Below, piece by piece: positions 1-11,539 of a stretch of 54,302 bases of DNA. Position 1 is the stretch's first letter, and every line of letters begins with the position of its first letter. Source of the stretch: Triparma columacea (Eukaryota; Sar; Bolidophyceae; Parmales; Triparmaceae); contig BRYA01000203.1 of assembly GCA_030267965.1 (NCBI GenBank), forward strand, positions 31,735 to 86,036, in the 5' to 3' direction. A model generated the notes under the pieces. It was not told where the DNA came from. It saw only the letters and a list, made by a program, of their open reading frames with translations, and searched no databases. The translations under genes and the position numbers were made by a program.

Positions 1-50
1 CCGTTCCTCCCCCCCCCGTTCGTTCTCGTCCTCCCCCCCCCCCCCCCAAA

Positions 51-3012
51 GACGTCTGGGTCGCCTACTACTCCTCCCCACACTCCTGCATCTACTACGA
101 GAACTGTAGGACCGGGAGGGTCCAGTGGGAGCAGCCCCCTGAAGGGGACGTCGTGGAGGACGGAGGGGACGACCTGGGGGAAAGCAGCGAGGAGGAGGGG
201 GAGATCAGGGAGGGGGGGGGGAGGGGGGGAGGAGACGTTGAGTTTAGAAAGGAGGGAGAGGATAGAGGACAAGAGGAAGAGGAAGAGGAGGCCGTGCAAG
301 AGGAAGAGGAAGAGGAGGCCGTGCAAGAGGAAGAGGAAGAGGAGGCCGTACAAGAGGAGGTAGAGGAGAAGCAGACACACACACAGGCGAAGAAAGAGAC
401 CAAAACAATACCACACAACCCACTGCCCCATAACCCACTGCCTCACCAAATGCCGTCCTCCCCCTCCTCGAATGCTTCCTACACGTACACCCAACCCTCA
501 GTCTCCATATATGAGAAGAGCAAAAAACAGCAGCAGCTTGCGGAGGCCAAGAGGGAGAAGTTGCGCCGTCAAAAAGAACAGGACGAGATGAGTCAGATGA
601 GGAAGCCACAGATCAACAAAGCGAGCGCTAAAATGGTCAGCCACAACTCGAGCATAGCTGAAAGGACGGCCAATCTACAAAAGAAGAAGGAGGCGAAACT
701 CGCCAAGCTAAGGAAAGAGAAAGAGGACAAGGAGCTAGCCTCCCTTTCCTTCAAGCCCAAGTTCTCTACCAACAGCCGTGCAAAGCCTCGGCGGATGAAC
801 TCTGCCTCCTCAGCGTCCTCGAGCGACACCGTAAAAACGTCAGCGTCCGACTTCCAAAACAGGATGACGAAGCACCTCCAGGAGAAGGAGCAAAACCTGC
901 GCATCGCCAGGGAGAAGGAGATGATCGAGGCCACCCGTGAGTGCGACTTCAAGCCCATGATCGCCCCCAGGTCCGCTCAGCTCGTCCAAAAGGCCAGGAA
1001 GAAGGAGGCCGCCGAGCTGATCGAAAGGATCCAGCAGGAGGCCCTGGCATCCCCGAACAGGGAGGTCGAGGACAGAGAGACTGTCGTTGCGGCACTGGCG
1101 GGGGACGTAGCGGCGAGGCTTACGATGGTGGCGAAGAACCAGGAGAGGAAGAAGGAGATGAGGCAGAGGGAGTACGAGAAGCAACTTAGGGATACGAGCA
1201 AACCGACGATCGACGAGAGGAGCAGGCAGATTAAAAGGTGAGTTCTAGAGGCAAGACTCGTTCTAGAGGCGAGACTCGTACTAGAGGCGAGACTCTGTAA
1301 CCGCCACGCATGCACAACGGCTTGGGTTCTAACATCATCTCGTCGGAACTCCTTCTCAGACCTGGCGAAGTCTCAAGCAGGCTTTACAACTCCCGGCACG
1401 CTCAGAAAGCCGTCCTCAACCAGCTACGGGTGAACAACGACGTCGAATCAAAGTTTGACAAGGAGACCGGGCAGTCCCTCTTCCAGCCACAGATCAACAC
1501 CAAGTCGTCCAAGATCGCGCAGCAAAGGAGGTACCACGACGCCATCCAGCAAACCAAGGAAAAAATCGACAGGGGGGAGACGGTGAATTACAGCGAGGAC
1601 GGGGAGTCGATCGTCCTAGATTACGACGTTGCCGAGAGCCTGATTAGCAGGGGGAGGGAGTACAAGAGCAAGGTGGAGATGCAGAAGAGGAGGGACGAAA
1701 TTAAGGTCAACAAAATGGCGGCGAAACCGAAGATCAACAAAACCAGCGAAATTATGGCCAACAAAAGAGGTGAGAACGAGAGTCGAACGTTTAGTTGAGC
1801 GCGCCCCAATTTACTAACTCGACGGTGTTGCCTTAGGGACCACATCTCAGCGTCTGAACCAGAGTATCGGCGCCGTGAAGTCCTCCACCCTCACTGCCAT
1901 CCCGAAACCTTCCTTCCAGCCGCGCCTGATAGCGTCTGAGAAGCACAACGACGACAGGATGAAGCACTCCTACTACAACAACGACGGGACGAGCGTGAGG
2001 GGGGCGGGAATCGCGCAGAGGAACGAAGCGTGGCTGGAGGCGAAGAAGGACAGGGCTAGGAAGGCGAGGGAGGTGAGGATGGGGAACAAAGAGCAAGGGA
2101 GCACGAGAATGAAGAGACACTCAAGAGACACTAAAACGAAAATATTCGACGCTTCGCTCGTCGATATGGCAGGCACAGAAGGCACTGGAGGACGCAGAGC
2201 TAACATTCCAACCAAATGTGAAGTCAAATAAATCATCTTCCTCCAACGTCAACTTTTCACACTCCAGGGATTCGCCCTCGAGGGTTGCAGAGAGGTCGCA
2301 AGTCTGGCAGAACGAAAAGTCTAAAAAGCTCGAGCAGCAGAGGGTGCTCAGGGAGGAAGCTGAGATGGAGGGTTACACATTTGCCCCGAACCTTAAGAAG
2401 GCCTTCTCTCACCAAAGCGACCCCATCACCAACCCTTCCGAATACCGTGACCCCGAGGACGACGGCTTAGACAATGACGCTGATTACTACTCGTCGGCTC
2501 CCCAAGGTGCTCCCTACGACGATTACGACGCCGCCCCCCCGGACAGGGACCTTTCCCGTAAATCGTCCATCTTCAGCAACCAGACCGCCAGGCCCCCCCC
2601 GGCCCAATCGAGGAGGCGAAGCGTCCAGGACGCCCTGGAGGAGCTGGACGATTTCATGGCGACGGAGAGCAGCGTCGTAAACGATAATACTAACATGGAC
2701 ATTAGCGGAATTAACAATACCAACTACCAATACGAGGACGATGAAGATGATGAGGAGGTGGAGGAGGAAGAGTTTGCGGCCGACTGCGACGATTTTGGCT
2801 CCCCCTCTAGGCAGGGTGGCGGCCTACCTCCCGGGTGGTTGGAGTTCCTGACGGACGACGGAAAGACATACTTCCACAACGCCCTCACTGGGGTCACGCA
2901 GTGGGATGATCCTGTGCCGTCAAACTTTGCAACCACACCAGCACCAACGAGGAGAATGTTCGAGGCGCACGACGAGGAGTTTGAAACGGACGAGCAGTGG
3001 ATCCAGCGCTAA
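51..3012 (+). CDS. WW-domain protein with repeated F-x-P-x-I motifs (5' end outside window)
   Basis: Seen: four exons join in frame, about 51-1237, 1360-1769, 1837-2072 and 2173-3012, with GTGAG donors and AG acceptors. The first bases encode a WW domain (Trp at 57-59, then YYENCRTGRVQWEQP). A second WW lies near the C-terminus (2827-2916, GWLEFLTDDGKTYFHN then TQWDDP). Between them is a charged, coiled-coil-like region with about nine short motifs of the form F/A-x-P-x-I/V/L followed by a Ser (FKPMI, FQPQI, AKPKI, FQPRL, FQPNV, FAPNL), each after a Lys/Arg-rich helix. Exon 1 also holds an acidic 27-nt tandem repeat. Known: WW domains bind proline-rich ligands. Inference: a cytoskeletal or ciliary scaffold; I cannot name the family. 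The true start lies upstream; the poly-C tract before 51 looks like an intron end. Confidence 0.8.
270..350 (+). repeat. 27-nt coding tandem repeat, three copies
   Basis: Copies at 270-296, 297-323 and 324-350 are nearly identical and in frame. Each encodes a nine-residue unit of six Glu plus Ala-Val-Gln in the WW-domain protein. Being a multiple of three, copy-number change would lengthen or shorten an acidic spacer without breaking the frame. Confidence 0.85.
1243..1296 (+). repeat. 18-nt intronic tandem repeat, three copies
   Basis: Copies at 1243-1260, 1261-1278 and 1279-1296 share the core CTAGAGGCGAGACTC. They sit just after the donor of intron 1 of the WW-domain gene (intron 1238-1359). 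Confidence 0.8.
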
Positions 3013-3078
3013 TCTAAAGTAGTCAGAGGGAAAGACTTTCTCTTGCATTTCTTTTTTCGAAGTGAAATTTTTATTATC

Positions 3079-5850
3079 TCATCTCACCCTGCCTAATTTC
3101 GTCGTCAGCATGGCGTACACCTTGTCTGTGCGCTCCTGTAGCGTTGCCACCTGCATGCTTATAACATCCTGCATCACCCTCGCCTGCTCGCTTAGCTGCA
3201 TGGCTCTATTTTCCATATCCAAAGAAGTCTCCGATCTCGTCGAGTCCCTGCGCCCCATGTTAGCCGACAATCCTCGGGCGAACCCGAGGCCCCTTCGCGA
3301 GGCCCTGCGACCTCCCAACGTGAAGCTACCCCTGTGCGGCGACCCGGACCCTGGCGGCTGCCCGGGCGCGCCCGCAGCTTGAGATCGCTCGTGCTCCTCC
3401 AGCATCTCTGCTCTGAGATCGCCGGCGATACCGTCGAGGTTGGCCCTGTTCGTATTATCACTATCGGTAGTCGACGACATATCCTCTTCCTCCTTGCTCG
3501 CCTCGGGCAATGCGTCCATGCTTGCAGACTTCGCACGTTCCTTCTTCTCTTTGTCAATTTGATCTTGGATGGGCTTAATGAAGCTATTCCTGTGGCTGCG
3601 CGCGCTCACAATCTCGTCCAAGTCGGAACCTGTGTTTATCTCATTCATCTGTGTGTCAAATTCCTCATCGTCGAAATTGGCAGCGTGGCGCATGTTGGTG
3701 ACAAGCTGCCTAGACTCGATGGCATCGACGACTGCCGCCTCTATGTTCTCTACCGTATGTTGTCCGAAGCTCACCGAGTGGAGAATCGACGGCCCGGCAT
3801 TCCCTGAGCCCGACTTCGTTTTAGTGGTCGCACCAGTCTTGGCGTTGTGAAGCTTTCGTTCCAAAACCAAATTCTTCATCTCCTCCGCAAATTCTGGAGA
3901 CTCGCGAAGGATCTCCTCGAATACCTCTTGAACGAGAACATTCAGCTCGCAGACAGTCTTCGCCTGGACACCTGTCGTCCTCCTGGTTTCCATTAGAAGG
4001 CTCACCTCCCCAAAGAAGTTTCCTCTGTGCAAGAAAATGCTTCCATCCTCGGCCTTCTTCCTGGCCTCTTGCTCGTCAACTCCCTGGTCTATGAGCTCGT
4101 TGGCGTCCACAATGAAGACTTGGACGACCCCCCTGCTAATAATGTACAGCTCTGATCCTATATCGCCCTTTGTGATTACCCAGTCTTCAGGAAGATATAT
4201 CCTCGTCTGAAGCTCCATGCAAATCTTGCTAAGGAACGTGTCATCGACCCTCTCGAAGAGTGTCACACCCTGGATGACGTCCTTGTATAGGAAGAGGGCC
4301 AACTTCCCGCGGAGGTCGCTGCTCATACCCCGATCATTCATGAGCATAATCTTGTCGTCATATTGCTTCTGGTTCACCCAGAGGTAGTCGTAGTACGCGT
4401 ACACCCTATTCTGGAGGTCCCACGGAACCTTATAGTACTTGCATTCCGTCTTAACCCTATCGAGCTTCATCCTGAAGGCGGCAGATGCCTGGTACTTCGA
4501 CTGAAGAAGCAGCCCAAGATGACCATAGAGAACCGCCACCTGTGCAATCCCGATGAAGAGGAACAAAGTGACGAGGATGAAGTGCCAGTTGTCATCTTCG
4601 TACTTTGAAAGGAGCTTTACAAGGTTGTTCGGGCAGATGATGTCCTCCTCAAATTTGATAGCTGTATCTGTGTTGTCGTAGAAAATTCCATTGTCCAGCT
4701 TCGTGGCATTCAGAGCTCTCGCATATATTGCGGTGCAGCCCATGCCGGACAAGTCCCCTCCGATGTATCCATTGACCGGCGCACCGATCAAATAGGACAT
4801 GCTAAGAAAGAGGCTCTCAGAATATAGCTCGAAGACCTTTCCCGTGGCGCAAAGGTGCGGGGTGCAGTCCCCTTCCTTCTCGTGGCTTGCGCTCTCGCAC
4901 ATTGTGATTGAGTCGTCTATAAAGTATGTCCCGTTCGGGTACTGAAAGAGGTAATCGTTCTCGAAGCAAACGTCTGCAATGACCCCGGCTGTGATGCAGC
5001 CCTGGGCGTGAACTAGCACTAGCATAGACATCATCGAGAGAGTCAGACCATAAAATCGCGTGTACTTGCTGAAAAAGCGGATCATTCGAGAGATGCGCAT
5101 GAGCTTGGGGACCTTAAAATACTTGACCAACTTCAAGGTCTTGCGGTCAGCGCTCTCAAAGTTTCCGAGGAATAGCTCCCAGGGCACGCTCGCCACGAAA
5201 TCTACCAGGAAGTACGTCTGTATATACTTCTTCGTGATTTTTTGCTGGTCCATGACCATTACTCCGTGATCTACGTATCCCGTCCTGAAGTTGAGAATCA
5301 CATCTATGATGAACCAGACGTCGATAAAAACGTGGAAACTCTTCATTCCGCTGTTTGGGTACCACTGCTCGAAGCCTATGCTGAATGGCACCAGCCATAT
5401 GAGGTAGACGACGTAGAAGGCCGTGATCATGTCCCACCAGAGCCTATACCTGCTGTCTGGATGAATCAGGAATCTTCCCTTCGCATCAGCATCAGCCTTG
5501 GCAATCGCCCTCTCGATCTCTTCCTGTGATAGGCCTTCCTGCTGCAAGCTAGCGCGCCTCTCCGACACCAACTGCAGCTGTTCTGCCTCATACAGTTCAT
5601 CGTGGAGAATTTTAATTCCAAGGTTTTTACGGCCTCCGGAGATGAACATTTGCCATTTCGATGGCTTTTTGCTGTGGCTGCGTTGTGGGTTATGGGAAGA
5701 CGAGGCGGGGAGGTCAGAGGGGAGGCAGGTGAGAAACTGGATCGAACCCGGCCCAGTGACCCTTGGGAGCCTAACTCACCTCTGTAAATCCTGAAGGATA
5801 CCCTGTTTGCGCTCTCCCCTTCCGCTCCTCTCATCCCGAACGGCGGCCAT
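3079..5850 (-). CDS. Voltage-gated-type cation channel with cyclic-nucleotide-binding domain
   Basis: Two exons on the minus strand: 5850-5780 and 5677-3079, phase-2 junction, 889 residues. I chose the start at 5850 because only that frame joins the long exon; without it the first ATG would be 5649. Six-TM core: S1 about residues 104-126, S2 and S3 following, an S4 with periodic Arg/Lys (KLMRISRMIRFF), S5, a pore segment and S6 near 385-410. A C-linker and a cyclic-nucleotide-binding domain follow (about 510-620), with the phosphate-binding cassette FFGEVSLL and RRTTG. Family knowledge: CNG/HCN/EAG-type channels gate cations when cAMP or cGMP binds. Odd: the filter is not TxGYG (see findings), and there is a long insert before S6. 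The C-terminal 250 residues are charged and low in complexity. Stops face the WW-domain gene 66 bp away. Confidence 0.9.
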
Positions 5851-5986
5851 AATTGGTATTTTCTTTCGCAACCAGTTTGGCCTGGTGAATTGCCCAGTGC
5901 CTGAAACTGTTAGATCAGGAGACCGAGGACCGAGAGATGAAAACCTCCACTCTGGGCTTGCTTTGTCCCCAGTTTGGCTATCTTCA
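5851..5986. promoter_or_regulatory. Bidirectional intergenic promoter region
   Basis: 136 bp separate the start codons of the minus-strand channel and the plus-strand calpain. It must hold both promoters or both 5' UTRs. I see no clear TATA box. Extent is inferred from the start-codon choices. Confidence 0.45.
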
Positions 5987-8900
5987 ATGAGCGCCTTGAC
6001 GACAGAGCACCCGGGGGAGAGAGAGCTCCGGAGAAAATTCCGGGTCTATGATCAGGACGACTCGGGTAGCATCTCAATGGATGAGCTTTCGAGTTTGATC
6101 TCCGATCTTGGGCACGAGCTCTCTGAGGACGAGATTAAATTAAGCTTTCAGCAGTACGATGCTGACAGCAGTGGTAGGATTGATTTTGAGGAGTTCACGC
6201 GGTGGTGGAATGACGGTGGTGGCCTTGCGAGGAGAGGAGGGGGGGGGGATGAGGGAGGGGAGGATACTGCCATGAAGACTATTACGTCAAGCAAGCTGAC
6301 AATGCTGGGCCCTTCTATATTTCTCTATATGAGCCATACACATAATTGTATTCCTCCTTACCCTTCCCCGCCCTACAACGTATTCTCCTTCTCCGTGGAG
6401 GTTATGGACTGGAAATCTGTAGAGGTGCGCTTAAGCTTCGGGGATTCTAAGAACCTAAAGGTCCTGAGGTTACATCCATCCGCAACTTTCTTCTCGTCCG
6501 GGGCTTCTTCTGTGGTCGAGCTTCCCTCGATACCCCCTTTTACCCGCGTTGAGCTCTTGGCACTGACCCTGGAGGACAATCTGAGCGAGGTAAGATTGCG
6601 ACTGACAAGCGAAGCGAGTCGAAGAAATGGTTGCAGCGTAGCAAATACAACGCACCCGCCCTTAGATCTAATCCTTCCGACGCACATGCTCGCTCATCGC
6701 AGTGGAACCTGGCCTATTCGACCTCGTACCGCCCCTCTGTGCTGCCTCCCCTGAGCTCGGCCGCTTCCCTGTACCTCACCAGGGCTGCCGACAAAGACCT
6801 ACAGAGCGTCAACCAAGAGACGGCGTTGTGGAAGAGTAAAAGCGGCATGCTGAGGAAAACTTTGGTTGGTGGAGAGGAGGTGAGGGGGGACGGACTAACT
6901 TACAGCAGTAAACGAGAGTGACATAACCGAGACGAACGTTCCACGCACCCTGACCTCAGTCCTAATCTTTTCGCTCATCGCTTCGCTTGTCGCAGCTATC
7001 CTCCTTCTGCCAAAGCAACCAGTGTGTTTTCGTGGACGAGTCCTTCCCCCCCTTCCCCTCGTCCCTAATTGGGGATATAGGCGCTGGTACAGCGGAGAGG
7101 GATGGGATTGTGACGTCCTCTCGAAGAGCCCCGCACTTTATCCCCTCTACTGCGGCAGCGCATAGAAGGGAAGAGGGATACAAGTTCAGCAGGCTCTTTG
7201 GCAGCCTCCCCCCGACGAGGGTCGCGCTGCAGCAAGGGGCGCTTGGAGATTGCTGGCTCGTCTCGGCCATGACTGCCCTCAGCGAGAGGCCGACGCTTAT
7301 CGAGGCTTTGTTCCCAGCTGCATGCAACCCCGGAAGCATGGAGTACGACGACGACGACGACGAAAACAACAACAACAAAGAGGAGTTGTCGGCCCTGACG
7401 AACGAAGGTTACTGTACATGCCTCTTATACCTCGGGGGCACCCCGCATTTGATCACCGTTGACACGTTCCTCCCGTGCTATCCCTTGTCGGGTCCTCTCT
7501 ACTGCAAGTCTCCGTCGGGGTCCCTTTGGGCCCCCCTACTCGAAAAGGCCTTCGCCAAGGTTGCGGGGGGGTACCAGAACCTCGTCGGAGGGTACGCGTA
7601 CGAGGGTATGATGGACTTAACTGGTCGTCCTACGTACCATTACGCCTTGGATGATGAGGACGTCAGGGAGAGGATTAAGGAGGGCTCCTTCTGGACGGAT
7701 GTTATTGTGGGCGCTGTGAAGAAAAGGTGGCTTCTCACTTGCACAACGCACGGAGAGATCAAGAGGGGGGGTCGTTGGAGGAATGAAGAGGAGGAGGAGG
7801 ATTTGACGGAAGACGGTACCTTCAATGGACTCGTTAAGGGCCATGCTTACGCAATCCTGTGGGCGGGAGAGGTCGGAGGATATAAGCTGCTGCACGTGAG
7901 GAACCCTTGGGGAGGATTTGAGTGGCGAGGAGACTGGAGCAAGGGGAGCCTGCTGTGGACAAATGAGGTGAGGTTTAATGAAGTGAGTGAGTACTGTGAG
8001 GCAACACATCATTTACTAAGCTTTATCATCTTCCCTAAATCGCAGGTTAAGATTGACATAAAGAGACAGTACGCCAGTTGGAACGGTGAGAGTGGGGGGG
8101 GGGGTGGAGATGAAGGGAGCTTCTGGATGAGTCTAGGAGATTGGGTGAGGAGATTCGAGAGCGTCAGCGTTTGTATGGTGACTGACGGAAAGAACAGAGA
8201 GTGGAATGTACTGAGAAAAAAGATCGTCTTTGCCAGAGAGGACGATGATCAGCGGAGGGGGGCGGACCAAATGGTGATGGAGAAGAGGGCGGTGGGGTGG
8301 ACGGCGTCAGAAGAGACAAAGAGGGATGGGGGGGGGGGGATCGAGGGACAGTACCCTCTCAGGAGTTGCGTGTGGAAGCTGCATGTCCCAGAGAGGACTG
8401 AGTGCGTCGTTGCGCTGCACAATAAGGACGTCAGGTTCCAACGAGGCGGAGTCGTGGAAGGCGACTATCCACCCGTTGGCGTGAGCATTCTGAAGGCTCC
8501 TGAGAAGGGTATCGGAGGTGGGGGGGGAGGGATGGGAATGATTGGAAGGGGACGGGGGGGGTACCAGTACGTTGGAGGGCAGGGCGTTAGAAAGGAGAGG
8601 CAAATTGTGACCGAGAAGATGGAGCTCGAGGAGGGAGTTTACTTGGTCGTCCCTTATACTACAATGGAATACGAAGACTGGTTGGCAGGGGGTGGGGAGG
8701 GAGGAATGGAGGAGGTGGCTGGAAGCGTGAGGATGGCTTGTGGTGAAATCTTCGATAGGTTCGACGAGGAGAATAAGGGAGTGCTTGAGGGGGTGGAGTT
8801 CGGGAAGCTCATTGATGCGGTTGTAGGGTTGGAGAGATTGAACGACACCGTTGAGAGGGGAAAGATGAGCGACGGGTTGGGTTGGAGTGATGGCATTGGA

Positions 8901-9537
8901 ATGCTAGAGAAGGAAAGGTGGATAAAGAAGATGGAAAGCATGGTCAGAAGAGGGAGGGAGGGGGGCGGAATGAAGGCTTTGAGCCAGTGTTTGATGGCTT
9001 GCGGTTACGAGATGGACAGGGGTGGGTGTTGGAGGTTGGTGAATGCCTTGGTTGGGGCGCTTAGTGTGCACACGTCAGTGGAGTGCAAATTGACGGAGGC
9101 TGGGAAGAACAGGTGAGGTGGAGGTATTTCTATCTAGTACATTTCTCATCCCTAACATTTTTGCGATTTCCTCCTCTCGTCGATTTGCTCATCGCAGCAT
9201 GGCTCTCAGGGATGCCGTCGAGCTGGTGGTGATTGGGGGTGAGGAGGAGTTCGCAATCGAGCACGGTTTCAAGACGTTCGTCAAGGTGAACGGCAGCAAC
9301 GGTGTGAGCCTCGGCGTTCAGAATATGAGGAGGGGGGACGCCCATGTCATGATGGACTGTAGTGGTAGTGAGGGGGCGGAGAGCCATAGGGGGAAGATGG
9401 AGTGCGAGGAGAGGTTCAAGGCGGGGGAGTTTAAGGTTATGCACACGCTAGTGCCTGAGAGAGCGGACGAAGAATGGACCTGGAGGTTCGACGTAGCCAT
9501 CACAGATGCGGGGGGGGGAAGAGGGGGGGGGGGATAG
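5987..9537 (+). CDS. EF-hand calpain-type cysteine protease
   Basis: Exons 5987-6589, 6703-6879, 6996-9112 and 9198-9537, about 1078 residues. Two canonical EF-hands open the protein (loops DQDDSGSISMDE and DADSSGRIDFEE). The calpain core follows, with catalytic Cys about 346 (QGALGDCWLVSA), His about 543 (KGHAYAIL) and Asn about 563 (RNPWGG), so the triad is intact. Downstream are a C2L-like region and a third EF-like segment (FDRFDEENKGVLEG). Known: calpains are calcium-activated, intracellular, limited-processing proteases. Here the EF-hands lie at the N-terminus rather than the C-terminus as in classical animal calpains. A candidate extra intron, 7968-8045, is 78 nt with no in-frame stop and TACTAAG inside, so it may be spliced or retained (26 residues). 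Poly-G runs encode poly-Gly. The ATG at 5987 directly precedes the EF-hands; upstream in-frame codons lack a better start. Confidence 0.9.
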
Positions 9538-9603
9538 AAACTAATGTAGATTGATATGAACGAACGTATAGGTTAGGATTGGTATGGATTGGTATTATTT
9601 TCA

Positions 9604-10617
9604 TCAACGGGGGGAGTCCCCTTCTTCGGGCTCAACAATGCCCCGGTAAATCCTCTCTCTCTCGTGAGCCAAATAAAGTTTCCGTGAGCACTCCTTCAAG
9701 TCGTTCTCCATTTTTTCGGCGAGCTCCTTATACTCCAGCATCTTTTCATAGCTTTCGTCGCAAGAAAGCTGCGCGGCCTCGGACATTGCCACGAGCTCCG
9801 AGTCCACGAGGGCCTGAAGTTCGGTCATTTTTGTGTTGAGGCGACCGTTCTCGAGCTGCAGGGTGTAGATTATGTCGTCCTTCTCCGAGGAGGAAATGTG
9901 GTGGAGCATCGTCCCGGTGAAGTGGGTCACTGAATTGGGGGGAGGAGAGGTAGGGGGGGCGGCTTGGGGAGGACGGGATGGAGGGGGGGGCATTTGATGG
10001 GCAGAATCGTTCAGGTGTTGGATCGATTCGTTAGGGTGCTGAGGGAGAGGTTCAGGGAGGGGCGGTGGGGGGAGCATCGGGGAAAGATTGTGCGAGTTCG
10101 GGTTGGATGAAGGCGGCATTTGCGAATGCGATGCTGGGTGCAAGGCAGTTTGAGGGACCAGGTGCGAGACTGGGTGAGAGATCGGGTGCTTGATCTGCAT
10201 AGCCTTGTAGTCAGACTCCAGAGGGTCGTCGTACTTCGCTTGAGATGTGTCCAATAGGGGCAAACTCGCGTAGGGGGCGTGGGCAGGGGCGTGAGCGGGG
10301 GGCTGGGGGGCATCTTGCGATGGGGGGGGTTGCACGTGGGTGTGAATGTGGTGTATGGTGTGCCTCGAGGGGGAGCCAAAGGCGTCATAATTGGTGTCGT
10401 GGAAGGAATTGTTGGGTTTTACGTTAGATGCACTGTAAGTGACACTGTGGGGGGTATTGTCTACAACATGGGAAGGCATCGAGGAGGATGCCCTACAAAC
10501 TTGCGATAAGGTGGAGTTATAAGTTGACCACTGAGCCTGGATACGGGATGCTGCCGCGGAGGACTGATGGGATAAATTGGAAACATTAGAAAACGTCGAC
10601 CTGGCAGGAGAAGCCAT
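9604..10617 (-). CDS. Pro/Ser-rich protein with C-terminal coiled coil, unknown function
   Basis: A single-exon frame of 337 residues with ATG at 10617. Residues about 1-230 are rich in Pro, Ser and His (many PPP and HPxS runs) and look disordered. Residues about 245-325 form a plausible coiled coil (TLQLENGRLNTKM, EYKELAEKMENDLKE). No catalytic motif is visible and I recognise no family. It converges on the calpain gene (66 bp between stops) and diverges from the plus-strand ORF at 10694 (76 bp). The position fits the strict alternation of strands here, which supports it as a real gene. Confidence 0.6.
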   Translation of the reverse strand: MASPARSTFSNVSNLSHQSSAAASRIQAQWSTYNSTLSQVCRASSSMPSHVVDNTPHSVTYSASNVKPNNSFHDTNYDAFGSPSRHTIHHIHTHVQPPPSQDAPQPPAHAPAHAPYASLPLLDTSQAKYDDPLESDYKAMQIKHPISHPVSHLVPQTALHPASHSQMPPSSNPNSHNLSPMLPPPPLPEPLPQHPNESIQHLNDSAHQMPPPPSRPPQAAPPTSPPPNSVTHFTGTMLHHISSSEKDDIIYTLQLENGRLNTKMTELQALVDSELVAMSEAAQLSCDESYEKMLEYKELAEKMENDLKECSRKLYLAHERERIYRGIVEPEEGDSPR

Positions 10618-10693
10618 GATGGTGGTGAGTTCAATTGAGCACCAAAAAATTTCGATCCTTTCATCAACTGTCCCGTGTTAGCGCAAAGTTCAA

Positions 10694-11467
10694 ATGGGAT
10701 TCACCCGTGCTCGGAATGGCAGAATGTCGTCTCCCCGTAAGTTGGTCCGAAGACCTGGTCAAGTCGGGTGCCAGGGGTCTCAAAGTAAAGCCATGGCTCA
10801 AGTTTTCGTCGGTGGGGGGGGTGGCAGTGTTGGTGTTACTCCAGGTGGGGGCGGAGCTGCCGGGGTCGCGGGTGCGGGGTATGTCACTCCTTCAGCGGGG
10901 GGGGGGGTCAGGTCGGATCGTGAAGTCTCAGAGGCGGTGGCTACTATGCGGAGGAGACTCTCCAGTGGAGGGGTCGGGGGGGCGGCGCTGATGAGGAGCG
11001 CCTTGAGTCCTGATGCCCGGCGCAGGGTGAAGTCGATCGAGGGCGACAACGGGATGCTGGAGATAGACTTTGGTTTGAGGAGGGAGGGGTGGGCGGGGGT
11101 TGACTGGAATTTAGTGACGCTGGGAATGGGATGGCTGCTGGCGTTCTTTATGTACTGGAGTGGTTACGGTAGGGGGAAGGAGGAGGCTGCGGTGGTCGAG
11201 GAGACGGTGTGGTGGTACGGTTGGGAGTGGCTAGGTGGGGTGGGAGGGGGGGCTTGCGAGTTGTGGGGGTACATGGAGCACGCGATAGGGGACTGGTGCG
11301 CTGGCGGGGAGGGGGTTGGGACGCGGGGGGGGGGAGGGAGGGAGACGGTGTTTGAGAGGGGCGTGCTTGGGTGGGTGTGGGGGGAGGGAGGGGTTGAGGA
11401 GGGAGGGTTGGGGTTTGGGGGAATGGGCGCTGAGGGCGGCGGCGGGGTTCACATGCCGGTGCATTGA
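10694..11467 (+). CDS. Gly-rich hypothetical protein with one membrane segment
   Basis: Frame of 257 residues with ATG at 10694 and an alternative at 10724. The N-terminal third is basic, then Gly-rich. Residues about 137-157 (VTLGMGWLLAFFMYW) could span a membrane. The C-terminal part is poly-Gly and Trp-rich because of G tracts and may not be under strong constraint. A GTAAGT at about 10736 could be a donor, so the N-terminus may be spliced differently. No family recognised. Main support is location: divergent from one gene and convergent with another, with no competing frame. Confidence 0.4.
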   Translation: MGFTRARNGRMSSPRKLVRRPGQVGCQGSQSKAMAQVFVGGGGGSVGVTPGGGGAAGVAGAGYVTPSAGGGVRSDREVSEAVATMRRRLSSGGVGGAALMRSALSPDARRRVKSIEGDNGMLEIDFGLRREGWAGVDWNLVTLGMGWLLAFFMYWSGYGRGKEEAAVVEETVWWYGWEWLGGVGGGACELWGYMEHAIGDWCAGGEGVGTRGGGGRETVFERGVLGWVWGEGGVEEGGLGFGGMGAEGGGGVHMPVH

Positions 11468-11539
11468 AGTTTGCGGCGGCAAAAGCAGTCTCGTGTTTCG
11501 TATTTTAAACAATTTGTTTTTCTGCTGGTCTACATTGCA

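Noticed and set aside
5780..5834. An alternative first exon of the channel starting at 5834
   Set aside because: It uses the same donor but in a phase that cannot join the long exon; the frame from the ATG at 5850 joins perfectly.
9118..9197. Upstream extension of the last calpain exon as a separate small gene
   Set aside because: The segment has a donor and an acceptor and ends in GCTCATCGCAG; the protein is continuous when it is spliced out.
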